Assembly (NCBI GenBank): GCA_020137815.1
Contig: CM035360.1
Location: 4,389,558 to 4,453,557, forward strand
DNA from: Hormiphora californensis
Lineage: Eukaryota > Ctenophora > Tentaculata > Cydippida > Pleurobrachiidae
Direction of reading: 5' to 3'
DNA length: 64,000 nt
Part shown: piece after piece, positions 18,750-32,165 of the stretch
Position numbering within the stretch: the first letter of the stretch is position 1
Layout: the number at the start of each line of letters is the position of its first letter
Made by a program: the position numbers and the translations under genes
Notes under the pieces: generated by a model
Databases searched by the model: none
Seen by the model: only the letters and a program-made list of their open reading frames with translations
Told to the model about the DNA's origin: nothing

Positions 18750-19851
18750 TTTACCATGTGATACACAATCTGTCAAATACCAAAGCAGTCCCGATTGTGA
18801 ACTGTATTTTGCATCAATTCATCAAGCCCGATTATATGTGTTACACCCTAAAACAATTCATAATATATGGGATAGAAAATACTGACTTGTAAACAAGCTT
18901 GGGATATATAAAAGCGATTGCTGGTAAGAGAGAGATGGTCAGTAGCAGGGAAAGATAGAAAGATAGAAAGATAGACGGGGGATGGGGAGAGAAGCCACAC
19001 CTTTCTGACTGTAACAAGACGTGACAGGCACGGCCCACATACGTACATTATATTCGCGTAGTATTACTATTTAGTAACGGTAGATGGGGAACTGCATTGC
19101 GTTTTCGTTACGATTGGTATATGCGGGTAAACGATTCCAGTAAAAGCCGGAAGAGAGAGAAGCAAGTTGGCGACTGTTAGACTGCCTCGTGCGAACTCCC
19201 ATCACAGAGAACAAGAGCATGAAAGGTAATCGAGGAACTGAGCAGTTCCACCGGTTGGATACTCACGTCTTCCGATCCCGTGACAATATCAAAATGGCAC
19301 TCAATTTCACCTCAATCCATCAATCGAGTTAAGTTTGTTATCACCATTCATTCACCGGGAGGGAGAGAGAGAGAGAGAGAGAGATAGAGAGATAGAGAGC
19401 TGATGTTATCATTGTTTCGGAACCGTTAAGCCGTGAAACAATTCATTAATTGGTAAATTGGAAAATGGAATTCATGGTATGGTTCCAGGTACGAGGCAGA
19501 ACTGATCAGACTCTCCAAATGACCAAAATAAATACAAAGGGAGATCTGTATCGGACCAAATGGGGAATTCTTGCCTGGGGTTAGAAAATAACAAGGGAAT
19601 TCGGGGACCCAGTTGGCGAACAAGTTTTACAGCAAAGACATACCCGAAAAGTAAAATTGAAACTACATTATGTAGGATTAAATACCCCGGCGTCCAGGAA
19701 GGGGGAGATCATTTTGGAAACTTGTAAAACCGTGTCCCCCTCACTGATAAGAATCACGTGACCGATAGAGAGTTTTGAGTTTATCACGTGACCACGACGA
19801 TGTGCCAGTCACCGAGGATTTAGTCATGTTTCGTTCCTGGCACCCCCGCGA

Positions 19852-19902
19852 GAGGGAGAGAGAGAGAGAGAGAGAGATAGAAAGATAGAGAGAGAGAGAG
19901 AT

Positions 19903-19957
<55 letters not shown>

Positions 19958-20126
19958 AAGATAGAGAGAGAGAGAGAGTTCGGCCCTTTCTCCGCCAGTC
20001 ACCAAGCTCTTCTCTCCTAGCCACCACCAAGCTCTTCTCCCCCGGCACATGTTACAGTAAGTAGCTTTCTGAGGTGAGGTCAGGCATCCAAGACATGCAA
20101 GCGAAACAGAAAGATAGTGAGAGAGA

Positions 20127-20170
<44 letters not shown>
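19852..20170. repeat. (GA)n tracts with GATA/GAAA interruptions
   Basis: Two GA-rich tracts (19852-19979 and 20107-20170) separated by non-repeat sequence. No gene seen around them. Confidence 0.95.
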
Positions 20171-20173
<3 letters not shown>

Positions 20174-20663
20174 GAGGGGGATTATTGTTGAATATATATT
20201 TTTTCTGAGCAGTATTAGATTTTGTCTCCGTTGTGATTGGGCCTCCCAGATTTAATCTCAGAGCTACGCGAGATTAGGAACCGTACCGCGGGATCAAACG
20301 AATTGAGATCTGAAACAACCGCTCTCCTCAAGCAAAACTGATACCCTGTCAACCAATCCCAGCTGCTGAAAGGCGTCTATAACAGAAAGCTGCGATTAAT
20401 CGGCGATATAGATGTGCTGATAGTAACTTTGATTAGAGGGAGGGATTGGCTATAACTGTTGCTATAGAGACAGAGCATAATCAATCTATCCTTTGAATCA
20501 GAAATGCGGACATACTTTTCAAAAGAGACCCACAGTTAAACCATGTGAGCGGCTAGATCTGACAATTCGTTGGACAGTCTTATATTGCTACAATATTATT
20601 TTCGCCGACAAATACGCAACAAAGCTCAGACCGAGCTCTTTTGAAAGACCTGCTGAACCAGTA

Positions 20664-21672
20664 GGCCAGTCATTTTTTGTCATTTTGGGGCCGTTTGGTG
20701 AACTGAGACATAACAAAGGTTTTCCACTTGTATTGTACTCCTATGGGGTCCTAGAAACACCAGAAAAATTGTTCACTCCAACCGAGGTGAAGAAAGTGCC
20801 CAAAATGGCCACGCCCTTTTTGCCTGTATTTTCAGCCTTGACCAAAAATAGCAACTTTGCTTTGGATTGGAGTAGAAACGTAAATGAGGGCACTAAAATG
20901 TGTAGAATGAGCAGCAGAATCGATTGGTACCAAGCAGAAGTCGTTATCTCATCAGGTTCGAGAGATAATTGGATAGTTAGGTATGCGCATAACCGTTTTT
21001 GAGCCATATGGCTATAGCCGCTCAGGAGCGGTTTCAGAAATTTTGCTTCACAGGAGCTTGTTCACCATATAAAATTTAGTGGGGGTAACAAATATGAAGT
21101 TTTTATTGCATAAGGTCAATGAGTTATTCAACTTTAAAGATCGAAAAATGGGGGTAAAAAGTCGAAATTTGGTTCATTTTCCTTCATTTTACCCTCATTT
21201 TTCGATCTTTAAAGTTGAATAACTCATTGACCTTATGCGATAAAAACTTCATATTTGTTACCCCCACTAATTTTTATATGCTGAACAAGCTCCTGTGAAG
21301 CAAAATTTCTGAAACCGCTCCTGAGCGGCTATAGCCATATGGCTCAAAAACGGTTATGCGCATACCTAATTATCCAATTATCTCTCGAACCTGATGAGAT
21401 AACGACTTCTGCTTGGTACCAATCGATTCTGCTGCTCATTCTACACATTTTAGTGCCCTCATTTACGTTTCTACTCCAATCCAAAGCAAAGTTGCTATTT
21501 TTGGTCAAGGCTGAAAATACAGGCAAAAAGGGCGTGGCCATTTTGGGCACTTTCTTCACCTCGGTTGGAGTGAACAATTTTTCTGGTGTTTCTGGGACCC
21601 CATAGGAGTACAATGCAAGTGGAAAACCTTTGTTATGTCTCAGTTCACCAATTAAGCAAAAAGTGACTGGCC
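20664..21672. mobile_element. 1-kb near-perfect palindromic foldback element with TA flanks
   Basis: Two arms of about 490 bp run 20664-21160 and 21160-21672, centred near ATCGAAAAATGGGGGTAAAA, with almost no loop. The ends are TA|GGCCAGTCA and TGACTGGCC|TA, consistent with a TA target duplication as in Tc1/mariner-type MITEs. The arms are long for a MITE. A mirrored 88-aa ORF in each arm is a consequence of the palindrome, not evidence of coding. Confidence 0.85.
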
Positions 21673-21934
21673 TACAGTCTATCGAAGTGCTTTAAAGAGG
21701 ACTAAAAGTGATAAACTCCTTTCTTGACGGACGGAGCTGGGAGGTTGGTGATAGTCGTAGCGTAACACGGTGGTCAAGTTGTGTTAAATATACTGTTACA
21801 AGACAGTCCTAGGACGGCAATATTTCAAGTAAGAGTCTTTCTCCCATTGGGTAATTTAGAGTCATTAGTCTTCCTTTCTATCTTTCTCTATCTTTCTCTC
21901 TCTTTCTCTCTCTATCTTTCATTCTCTCTCACTA

Positions 21935-22012
<78 letters not shown>

Positions 22013-22172
22013 TATCGTTGTTATCGCTTAGCACTACAACTCAGCCGAAGATCGTACCAGGCTCACAAAATTCGTAACACCCAAAACCTAACCCTTGCCC
22101 TATTTATCTCGCTATCAATCATTTTATCCTTTCTCACTCCCTCTCTCTCTCTCACTCTCACTCTCTATCTCA

Positions 22173-22231
<59 letters not shown>

Positions 22232-22654
22232 TCTATCCCTCTCTCTATCATTCTCTGTCCTTGGCTCTCTTTCTCTCTCATTATCTTTCTTAGTTCCACA
22301 ATCGTGCCCCGGCATTTAAATTGCAGCTCTAAATAATTAAAATCCCACTTTTTGAGCTCCCCTTCGTTTGAGTTGAACCCTGCATTTGAGCTGTTTCCGG
22401 AAACCTCCTAACTTTGAAAGACCTACAACAGTGTGACGTATGGTTCACACCCAACGTCCGACTGGAGTTATAGGTATGGAACTTGAAACCTGTCAAAGAC
22501 CACTATAATATGGGTGTTTTAGTGAAATTGAAAGCCAGCTACTGCAAAGCAAACAACGCTGTATGTGAAGGAAAGTCAACTGATAAAGGTAAGAGAGCTG
22601 AACACTGGGGGGGGGGTGGAGAGAGAAGGGAAGGATAATGAAAGGGAGAGATAT

Positions 22655-22722
<68 letters not shown>

Positions 22723-23868
22723 GATAGAGAAAGAGAGAGAGAGAGAGAAGGGAGATAATAGTGGGAGAGAGAGATATAATAGTGGGAGAGAACCTGGTTT
22801 ATTGATATTATGATCTGAAACTAATCACTCTCCGAGGGTCTTTTTCTAATTAGCATTAATGTAGATTGTGACAAGTCACACCCAGAGAAAGAGAGCGAGG
22901 GGCCGAATCAAATCACAAAAAGATAAAATAAACTGATCAGTGATCATGGTATAATCGCACGCTATAGAGCTGTAGTACATCAGACAAGGTTGCTTGTCAG
23001 AAAAACTGTTACAAAACATTGTATGCAAATTGGCACTCAAAAGATAGAGAGAAGGGGAAGGAGAGTGAGAGAAGAGAGGGTGGGGGAGAGAGAGATCAGA
23101 GGGAGAGAGGGTGAGAGAGAGAGAGAGAGACGAGGGCGATCAGGTAGAGTAGCACTGGAAAGTGACAGAAACAACTGTTATCATCGATTGATCCTCGCAA
23201 AAAGTAGTACATATGTGGACTTGACTTGGACATAGCCAAAATAAATGCTAGAGACAAAAAGGTAGAGACAAAAAGGGCGCAAGAAAGGAGTCTGAAAGCT
23301 TGTTCAATTGGTTGTCAACAGCTACTGACATTGTGAGTGTGTGTAATTGTTGTGTGACCGGGAGAGAGAGAGAGAGAGAGGTAACAAGATGGTTACCATG
23401 GCGACTGATCGGCTGATAATTACCATGGTAACGCCTCATTTTCACTTACTGGAAAATATAGTCGGGTGGTCTGGTGTCAATGGCTCCGATTTAAAGAACA
23501 TAGCCCAACAAAACGAGAAATTGCACTAAAAGAAGCTTGTATATTATAGCTCTCTCTCCCTCTCCCTTTGCTAGAGCGGGTATATGGGAGACAACCAATC
23601 AGGGCGAAGAATTGAAGGTCACGTGACCGTGTCTAGCCAATGGGAGAGCGGCATTGGGTGACTAGTACGGCAGGTCCCGTGCCAATCACTTGATGTGCGA
23701 TGATATATCACTCCCCGGCTGTACCCTGTTCCAAGCTATATTTACTTTAGCAGTAGGGGTGATAAGAGACATACAATTGACCATTATATCTGGAAAGAGA
23801 GAGAGAGAGAGATAGAGAGATAGAGAGAGAGAGATAGAGTGAGAGAGAGAGAGAGGAGAGAGAGAGAC
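21673..23868. other. Gene-poor region with several (CT/GA)n arrays
   Basis: (CT)n at 21891-22013 and 22140-22285, (GA)n at 22651-22760 and 23793-23866. No supported exon. A CCAAT-CACGTG-CCAAT cluster lies at 23595-23641. Confidence 0.6.
23595..23641. promoter_or_regulatory. CCAAT / GGTCACGTGACC / CCAAT composite site
   Basis: CCAAT at 23595, a perfect 12-bp palindrome GGTCACGTGACC centred on the E-box at 23620, and CCAAT at 23637. The composition and spacing (17 bp E-box to CCAAT) are like the modules at 18.4 kb. No adjacent gene is recognised, so this may be a distal element or the promoter of an unrecognised transcript. Confidence 0.45.
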
Positions 23869-25000
23869 GGGTGGGAGAAAAAAAAATTTAAAAAAATTTT
23901 GGAAATTAAAAAAAAAAAAAAGGGGGAAAGGAGGGGGGGGGGGGGGGGGGGGAAAAGGGGGGGGGGGGAGAGAAAAGGGGGGGGGGGGGGAAAAAAAGGA
24001 AAAAAAAGAAAACCAATTTTTAAAAAATTTTAAAAATTTTTTTTAAAAAAAAAAGGAAAAAAAAGGGGGGGGCCAAAAAAAAAGGGAAAAAAGGGAAAAA
24101 ATTTTAAATTTTTTAAAACCCCCGGGAAAGGGGGGGTTTGGTTTTTTTGGGGGGGGGGGGGGGAAAAAAAAAAGGGGGGGGGGAAAAAAATTTTAAAAAC
24201 CCCAAAAAAAAAAAGGGGGGGGTTTTTTAAAATTTAAAAAAACCCAAAAAGGGAAAAAAAAAAAAAAAAATTTTTACCCCCTCCCCCTTTTTTTTTGGGG
24301 AAAAAAAAAAGGGGAAAAACCTTTTCCCTTTGGGGGGGGGGGCCGGGGGTTGGGGGGGAAAAATTTTTTTTTCCCCCCCCCCCGTTTTTTTCCCCCAAAA
24401 TTTTTCGGGGGTTTAAAAAAAAATTAAGGGCCCAAACAAAAAAAAAAAAAGGGGGGAGAGAAGAGAGAGAGAGAAGGGGAAAAAAAAAATAGAGAGAAAA
24501 AGGGGGGGAAAAAAAGGGGGGGAAAAAAAAAAGGGGGGGGGGGGGGGGGGGGGGGGGGGTTTTTTTTTTCCCCCCGGGGGAAAAAAAAAAAAGGGGAAAA
24601 AAAAAAAAACCCCCCGGGGGAAAACCAAAACCGGGAAAAAAAAAAAAACCCCTTTTCCCCCCAAAAAGGGGGGGTTTTTTTTTTTCCCCCCCTTTTCCCC
24701 CCCCCCCCCCCCCCCCCAAAAAAACCCCCAAAAATTTTTGGGGGAAAGGGGGGGGGGGAAAATTGGGAAGGAAAACCCCGGGGAAAAATTTCGGTTTTTT
24801 TTTTTTGGGGGGTTTGGGGGTTGGGGAAATAAAAAATTTTTTTTGGGGTTTTTTTTTTTTTAAAAAATTGGGGGAATTTTGGGGGGGGTTTGGGGTTTAA
24901 AAAAAAACCCCAAAAAAATTTTTTTTCTTTTTTTTTTTTTTTTTTTTTAAAAAATTTTTCCCCCTTTTTTCATTGAATGATTCCCCCCCCTTTTTTTGGG
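23869..25000. other. Homopolymer-run block, probable assembly/base-calling artefact
   Basis: For about 1.1 kb the sequence consists almost wholly of runs of G, A, T and C of 3-25 bases with very few dinucleotide changes, including A and C/G runs of 12-27. This does not resemble the flanking DNA or any known repeat class and is what homopolymer-inflated low-quality consensus looks like. ORFs inside it should be ignored. Confidence 0.85.
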
Positions 25001-28000
25001 GAACTTTACACCCCCGCATATAAATGTATGAATGAGGAGCCCCCCTTAGCAGGTATATCGTATAATTAGTGTAGACGGGATTTTCTCTCCCACTCCGTCT
25101 CTTTCCCCTGATTCTCTCCCTTCCTCTCTCTTTCTCGCTCCCCATCCCTCTCCCTATCATATTAATTCGGTCACACTACTTTTCAAACTTCTATTTATCA
25201 TGAATGAGATAAGAGCTAGAGTTTCAAAAAGGCCGAAAAATACCGTCCGACGAAAATTTTGATAATGAATTTTCTAGAAGATCGCCCGGAGAGGGATAGA
25301 GAGGAAAAGAGGGAGAGCGATGATGATTGATGATGAATTGCTTCAAATTTATAATTACTGACAAGTGATGACAATATGATTGTGTGATCGGGTTCAATCA
25401 TTTTCTCGATCCTAATTCCCACTGATCTATCTCCCGACACACACGTGTCATACCTTCCGCCGTCTCTCTCTCAATCTCTATCCCTCTATCGTTCTCTCTC
25501 ATTCTCCCTCTCCCTATCCATCTATGTTTCTTTCAATATCGTTTTCTCTCTATCTTTTTCTTACCATTGCTCTCCATTGTTATATTATGCGGCGAGACCC
25601 TTTATCCGCTATGGCTTCTTTCCTTGAGAGAGCTCTGAAACAACAACAGGGGGATAATATGCACTGATCAGCAGACGTTACTCGCCCAACACCATATATG
25701 GGCATTGAAACATAACACATGGCCTTATAAGGACATATAGAGTGCTAAATATGGAGATACGTACATTGTATGGTGTGTTTAGGTAGATAGGCTTCCCTGG
25801 CGGTGTCAGGTGTATTGTAGTTTTCCTGTTCTTGACATGGCTCGTAACACGTTTCCTAATCAAGGAGGAGGGGGGTTTTAATGGTCAATCAGATAATGAT
25901 AAAGAATGTAAAACATAATGGGACTTGAGCAGTCCTCGCTACACACAAGCACAATTCTAAGGGCCTTTCTTAACGAGACAAAAACTACAATTGCACCCTG
26001 CAATTGCAGCTCGTCTAGAAAGGCCCTAACTAAAACGGGAAAGCGGTGATTTAACGAATGATAGGATTAAGAAGAGACAGGGAGAGACTTGGTCCATGCC
26101 CAAGATGATTGAACAAGGAGCGTCTAGCACAATCACAAAGTCCCCGTCCCGCAAACTGATAAAGGATTTGAAGAACTGACTGCAAAGGAACATTTCGAAG
26201 GAATGGGTAGAACGGAAAATGAATAGGGAACTGCAGTTGCTAATAACAACGTCATGCATGGGCGATTTAAGATCGTGTGTAAGGGTAATTACCCGTGAGA
26301 TCTTGAATAATTGAGCGGTCACCTAATTAGAGATAGGGAGGACAATAATTGCGAACCACGACCGATATAAACAATAGAACACGTTAGAGAGTGTTTAAAC
26401 GATTTATTGACAAGCACAAACCTACCACAAACAATCTAAAATTGCAAAAATAAACGATGACAAAACAGATCTACCAGCTTGATCAATGAGAGATCAGCGA
26501 TAGAAAATAAGAATCAGAAACCAATAAATGAGAGACAGATACAATGACAGACAAGGACTGACGTTGGACATTAATTTGCCACTCTCAACAGATCTATCAA
26601 CAGCACTCAGTATCGATGGTTAAAAAACAAATTCGAAGAAGAGAGAAGGAGAGAAAGAGAGAGGAAAGAGAGAGAGAGGAGGAGAAGAGAAATAGAGGAG
26701 AAAAGAGAAGAAGAAGGATATAATTCAGTATCCCTCAAGAATAATAGTCAATACTTCTCTCTCGAAATTTCCTCTCTTCTCTCTCTCTCTCTCTCTCCCT
26801 CTCCTTTTCCCTACTCCAAGTATATGATTCTTTCCCCAAACATTCCCATTAGTACAAGTAATATATCTTTTCCCAACCTTCTCTAATCTTCCAAATCTTG
26901 GAGATTGTGCTCCGATCCCTTCTTTTCTAACCTAGCGCCGTTGCTCCAAAATCGATACCAAAGAAGGTACGAAGAAATCAAACAAACAGTCTGCGGCCGA
27001 AGGTTTAAAGTAGTAGACAAGGGTAAATATAATATATTATTGGCGGTCAGACACAGTTAGCAGATATTAGCCAATAGACATGTTCTTGGAATGAAGTTGT
27101 TGACTCAACAAGAACGAATCGGGTACTTGGGGAATATCAAGAACATAATGGACGAGGTGCCTGAAAAATGAATTATACGACAAGAAAGGAAGGAAAGGAA
27201 TGAATCAGAAGCTGGTAGAGATCATGGTCTAGCTTGCTCGAGCTCCCCCAAAAGTAAAGGAAGGGTAGAACATAACAAGGTCTAGCTCATTTTGGGGGGA
27301 AAAAGAGAGTGTGCCTGGTGTTCCAGATAGACCTTCGTAATTCTGCAGAATCATATACGGGTTATTGAATAGAATTGAGAACATGATATTATATCGAATG
27401 GAATCATCCTGGGACATAATAAGTGCACTTGATGTGAGAGGGGGGTAAATGTGAAAGAAATCTGGGGGACATAGGAACGGCAATTGGAATTGGAATAAGG
27501 CACAGATAAGTGTACTAAAAGAGGAGATAGGGAGAAAGAGAGAGTGAGAGAAAAAGGGAGAGAGAAAGAGAGAGAGAGAGAGGGAGAGAGCGAGCGAGAG
27601 AGAGAGAGAGAGAGAGAGAGACAAAGGATATATTCACTGGAGAAGTGATATAAGGGGGTAAAATATCCCCTCTTATCGCTCGAGGTCCACGTTATTCGAT
27701 TTCCTGGCCAACACCGTGTGTGATATGAAAGAGGAGGAATTGACCAAGCCAAGTTGAGAACCAATTCAGGTTATATCGATAAAAATCCCGTAACGAGAGA
27801 GCCGTGTGCTATACTGTCTGAAGGAGTAGTTAGTAGACACTAGACCCTGTCTAGTGTTCACAAGTTGGATAAGATATTTGAAAATTTAGAGAAATTGGAG
27901 AGAGAAAGAGAGAGAAAGGGATAGAGAGTTAAGGTGTTAATGAGAGAGAGAGGGCTGGGGAGCATGGAAGTGTGAATGTGGAAGATGGGGCGTTGGTAAA

Positions 28001-29020
28001 AAACCGCGAACACTGTCATACTTCATCAGCAGGGAATGGAGGGAAAAGTTGGGCAATTTGAACAATTCCAGTCGACAGTATATCACGCCCAATTCAAATC
28101 TTGCTTATTCTCTCTTTCTCTTTCTCTCTTTATCACGTGCGAAACATATACCGACACTCTTCAATTCGAAGTAGACGAATAGAAGAGACAAAGGCAATAA
28201 AAGAGAGATCAGGGAGAGAGTGTGGGAGTGAGGGAGAGAGAGTCATCATCTATCCATACAATGGATCCAAAGGAATGAATCTGACAGAAGACAGTTGAAA
28301 AACGAAGATGAGGATAAAATTGTGGGAATACTCAGCGAAAATGAGTGAAGTGAATAGTGACGAGAGATTTTAGAGCAAATTAAAAAGGTGAGGAAAATGA
28401 GAATGAGTCAAAGAGTGATAGATAGTCGAAGTGATAGCTTTATTAGACATAGAGATGGAGAAATAGAGACGGCTTGGAGATCACAATCAAACCTGTTGAC
28501 AAAAGAATAAAACACATAATATGTGCTGGGGGCAATTTTGCTGCGGGTTTTTCGGTCTGTTTCCTTAGAAAAAGGTCCCGTCGGGTTTTCTAAATTTTTA
28601 GTGATCTGAGTATTATAAATCAAAACACATACGACCCGAATAAAGGGTTGGAGAACCTCCGATGGAAATCAGAACGGGGTTGGAATAAAGTTTGAAAATA
28701 CAGAGATACAGAGTAGTAAGGCATGCATCTAAATATAATTCATAGAGAAACAGTTGTACATTGCAATATATATGTCATGTGGGTATGTTAGTAGCAGACT
28801 TGAGAGAGATATTATATAGAGGAAAAATAAAAACTAGATTCACTACTGTGGGTATAGAAATTTATGTAGCAAACTTGGAGAGGAAATTGGAACCCAGACG
28901 GTTAGACAACGCACACCCCGTTGATAGCTGCATGCCATCCCGGCGCGTAAGTGAGGAATTTGTAGCCCGCAACCCCGGGCAATTGACTAACCCCGTTCCC
29001 GACCTAGTATTTTATTGAGA
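25001..29020. other. No supported gene
   Basis: AT-rich sequence with short (GA)n/(CT)n tracts, the largest at 27534-27621. One exon-like interval on the minus strand (25859-25771, flanked by TTAG and GTACGT) has two open frames but no recognisable product and no partner exon. Confidence 0.5.
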
Positions 29021-29900
29021 GTAAAATTATTTTTTGGGACTTAAATCATACTGACTTTTGTTTTTCTTGAAAAACCTCGTTTTTTCCAAGTGGAGTTGGA
29101 GCCTCACATGGTTCTTCTGGATTTTTTTCCAAATTCCCCCTTTTTGGGGTTTTAATTGTTTGTGTTTTTTTGGGGCCAATATGCTTATAACATCAGCCAA
29201 AAATGTTCCATTTTTTGGATAAACCCTAAAAAAACGTGGGAAAAAAACCGGGAGAAAACCAGCCAAAAAATTTGAACCCCAACCCCCCCTCCAAAAAAAA
29301 AAACCCTTTTCGGGCCTTCTCTTCTCTCTCTTTTCTCTCTCTTCTCCTCTCTCCTTCTCTTCTCTCTCTCTTTTCCCCTCTCTCTCTCCCCTCCTCTCTC
29401 TCTCTCTCCTCTCTCTCTCCCCCCCCCAAGTCAAGAAGCGGCCGGGCCCCGGGTGTAATAATCTTGGTTTTCCATTATTTTTAAATTTTACTATAACTTC
29501 TCTTTAAAACCAAACTCCTCTCATCCTCTCTCCCTACCTCAATTTCTCCTCACACTATAATGCTTTTGTTTTTAAACATAGAGCCGAGGGGGGCTCATAT
29601 CGCGGTCGAACTCTTTCCCTAACCCCGGAAACCGGGGCCAAAAAAACCTTATCGTTTTAAATATTCATCCCTGAAAAGGGGTAAAATTTAATATGGAAAT
29701 CTAGACTGAAAAAAAACAATGAAAAGCAAAGGGGCCTGGCGTGTCCCTTTTAAATAAACAAAGCAATTTATTGGGGGAACCGGGAGGGGGGGGCCCTTTT
29801 TTTTAAAGGGTTCAAGTTTAAAAAAGACAGAAGGAAAACAGGGGGAAACCCTCAACGCATCCAAAATTTGCTAACCATTGTCCATTAGGGAGTTGAAGCA
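29021..29900. other. Second homopolymer-enriched block, possible low-quality consensus
   Basis: Runs such as CCCCCCC, AAAAAAAAA and GGGGGGG are over-represented and interspersed with (CT)n at 29318-29426. It is milder than the block at 23.9 kb. Confidence 0.55.
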
Positions 29901-30022
29901 AGGGGGGCACGGTCAATGACAACAACGACAATTCAAACTGGAGTGTGCTTCTTTACAATTAGGTTGAGAGAGAGAGGGAGAGAGATATAGAGGGAGAGAG
30001 AGAGAGAGAGATATATATATAT

Positions 30023-30053
<31 letters not shown>

Positions 30054-31983
30054 TAAAGAACGTGTAAAGGTTAAACCACCCTCTGATAAATTTATACGGC
30101 CTCTCCCTCTCTTCTTTTCTCTACTGCCCAACACATGGCAGACATTCACGCTATGTCAGTAGTAGCTGAGCTGTATACTTCAAGTATTACTTGGTAATCG
30201 GGAAATTAGAGCTTCAAACGACCTCCAATATTCTCTCAATAACAGACCATACAGCTCTCTCTACTCTCAAGACTGTAATTCTCTCTTTTTCTCTCTCCTC
30301 TGAAGACTGTAGTTCTCTCAGTCTCCCTCGACTATCTCTCCCCACCTTCAGCAGCAGCAGACCTCTAGCCGGCATTATTCAAACAAGAACACCATGGAAC
30401 GAGGGTTGAACACTGACAAAGCCGGCTAAGATATATACTGGCACAATTAAATTACACGCACAAAAGACGGAGGAATTACTGTATTCAACTGTATTGGCAA
30501 TGTATTTAATGTGAAAACGATCTCTCTCGCATATATCCCATATATCATTCCCCATTTCTCTCACTCCCCCTCTCCCTTCGATATATGATGTATGAACCCG
30601 TACAACTGATGATAGTCGGTGAATCGCGTCTAGTTCACCTACTACTAGACACCTCTCACGTGTCATATCCCTCTTCATCTCTCTGGCCGGTGGTCAAAGA
30701 ACCGTGAAATTAACCTGACATGATAATGTCATGTCAGCTGCAAAAAGAGTTAGAAGCAGAATCGGAAAATCAGGTTGCCAACATATCTTCACTTGCTCAG
30801 ACTGTTTCCTGTGGCCCCTGAGTGTGAACAGTAGGCACAACTCCCCGCGTCCCTACAAGGTATTTTTTATTTGCAAAGTTGGCTAAGTCATAATGGTAAT
30901 ACCAAGGCCATAGTGGTAATATAACTAGTCAGGACCACTATTGGTGCACGGTCGTGCCCACGGAAGGAGTGCTTGGATCATCTTGAAACCGGTTTTAAGT
31001 TAACTAATGCATATCCAAAAGTGTCCAATAGTGTCTGTAGCTATTTGGGTAATATTGTTTAGTCACAAAAGCCGGCTACAGAATATTTCCGCAAAGCGTA
31101 ATAATCATATCACAAGCTGTACAGAGAAGCAAGGAAGATCGGAAGCAGTCAGCCGTATAATAACTCTAAGCGGCAAAGATGCTAAAGATGACCACCCTCC
31201 GACCCATAGCGGCATAACAACACAAGCTCATCGCATTTTTCGTCCAACGATTCTAGCCCTAAACAGCTCTAGGATTTAATTACATTGAAACTTGGATCAA
31301 AGCGGTCAACAGCAACTCTCTCGCTAGATAATGTGTTATAATATCTCTTGCTCTCTATAGTAAAAGTAACGATCTCTCCCCTGCTCTCTATAGTTAAATT
31401 AACAATCTCACTCCTGCTCTCTCTAGTGAAAGTAACGATCTCACTGCAACGGTGTGGTGGGGATGGAAGGATTGGTGAACTGGTGACTGGTAGTGCCAGT
31501 ACATAGAGCTGAAGTGAGAGAGGGCGCATACTGAGAGCTGCACTGTAGTGGCCGGTGCAGTGCATGCGAGCCAGATAGAGGGGGAAGGAGAGATCAGATA
31601 GAGAGACTAGAGAGAAAGATAGATAGAGAGATAGACGGTTTTTATTAAACGAAGATCGATGGTCTAAGCAAGGAAGTAATATATGGAACGAGACTAACTG
31701 ACGCGGATTCAGAGAATGCAAGAGACTTCCAATTTCCATCGAGGGCCGAGTCGGGAGAGTGTAATAAACAAAGATGAGGGAGTGAAAAGAGAGGAACGAA
31801 AAAGGGAATCCAAATATAGCGATACAAGAGAGCGATACTGATCCATCATCCAGGTCTAATGTTATCTAATTATTGGTTTCACTTGACCCTGGACTTAACG
31901 TGCTGGACCTTACGACATACCCGCCCTAGACTTCTGCTTGCCTGAGAAAGAGAGAGAGAAAGGGGGAGAGAGGGAGAGAGAGG

Positions 31984-32060
<77 letters not shown>

Positions 32061-32116
32061 AGAGAGAGAGGAGAGAGACGAGAAGAGAGAGAGAGAGGAG
32101 AGGGAGAGGGAGGGAG

Positions 32117-32165
<49 letters not shown>

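Noticed and set aside
20741-21613. Mirrored 88-89 aa ORFs
   Set aside because: Same sequence read from both arms of a palindromic element; symmetry guarantees both copies, so it is not evidence of a gene.
24234-24731. 165-aa Gly/Pro/Phe-rich ORF on the minus strand
   Set aside because: Lies wholly in the homopolymer-run block that is probably a consensus artefact.
25771-25859. Exon-like interval on the minus strand (TTAG acceptor, AAT|GTACGT donor; ETCYEPCQEQENYN onward in one frame)
   Set aside because: Two frames are open, no neighbouring exon joins it, and it is 8 kb from the nearest MYRF exon; too weak to call.
28761-29018. 85-aa plus-strand ORF at the edge of a low-complexity block
   Set aside because: No family resemblance, no splice context, and next to suspect sequence.
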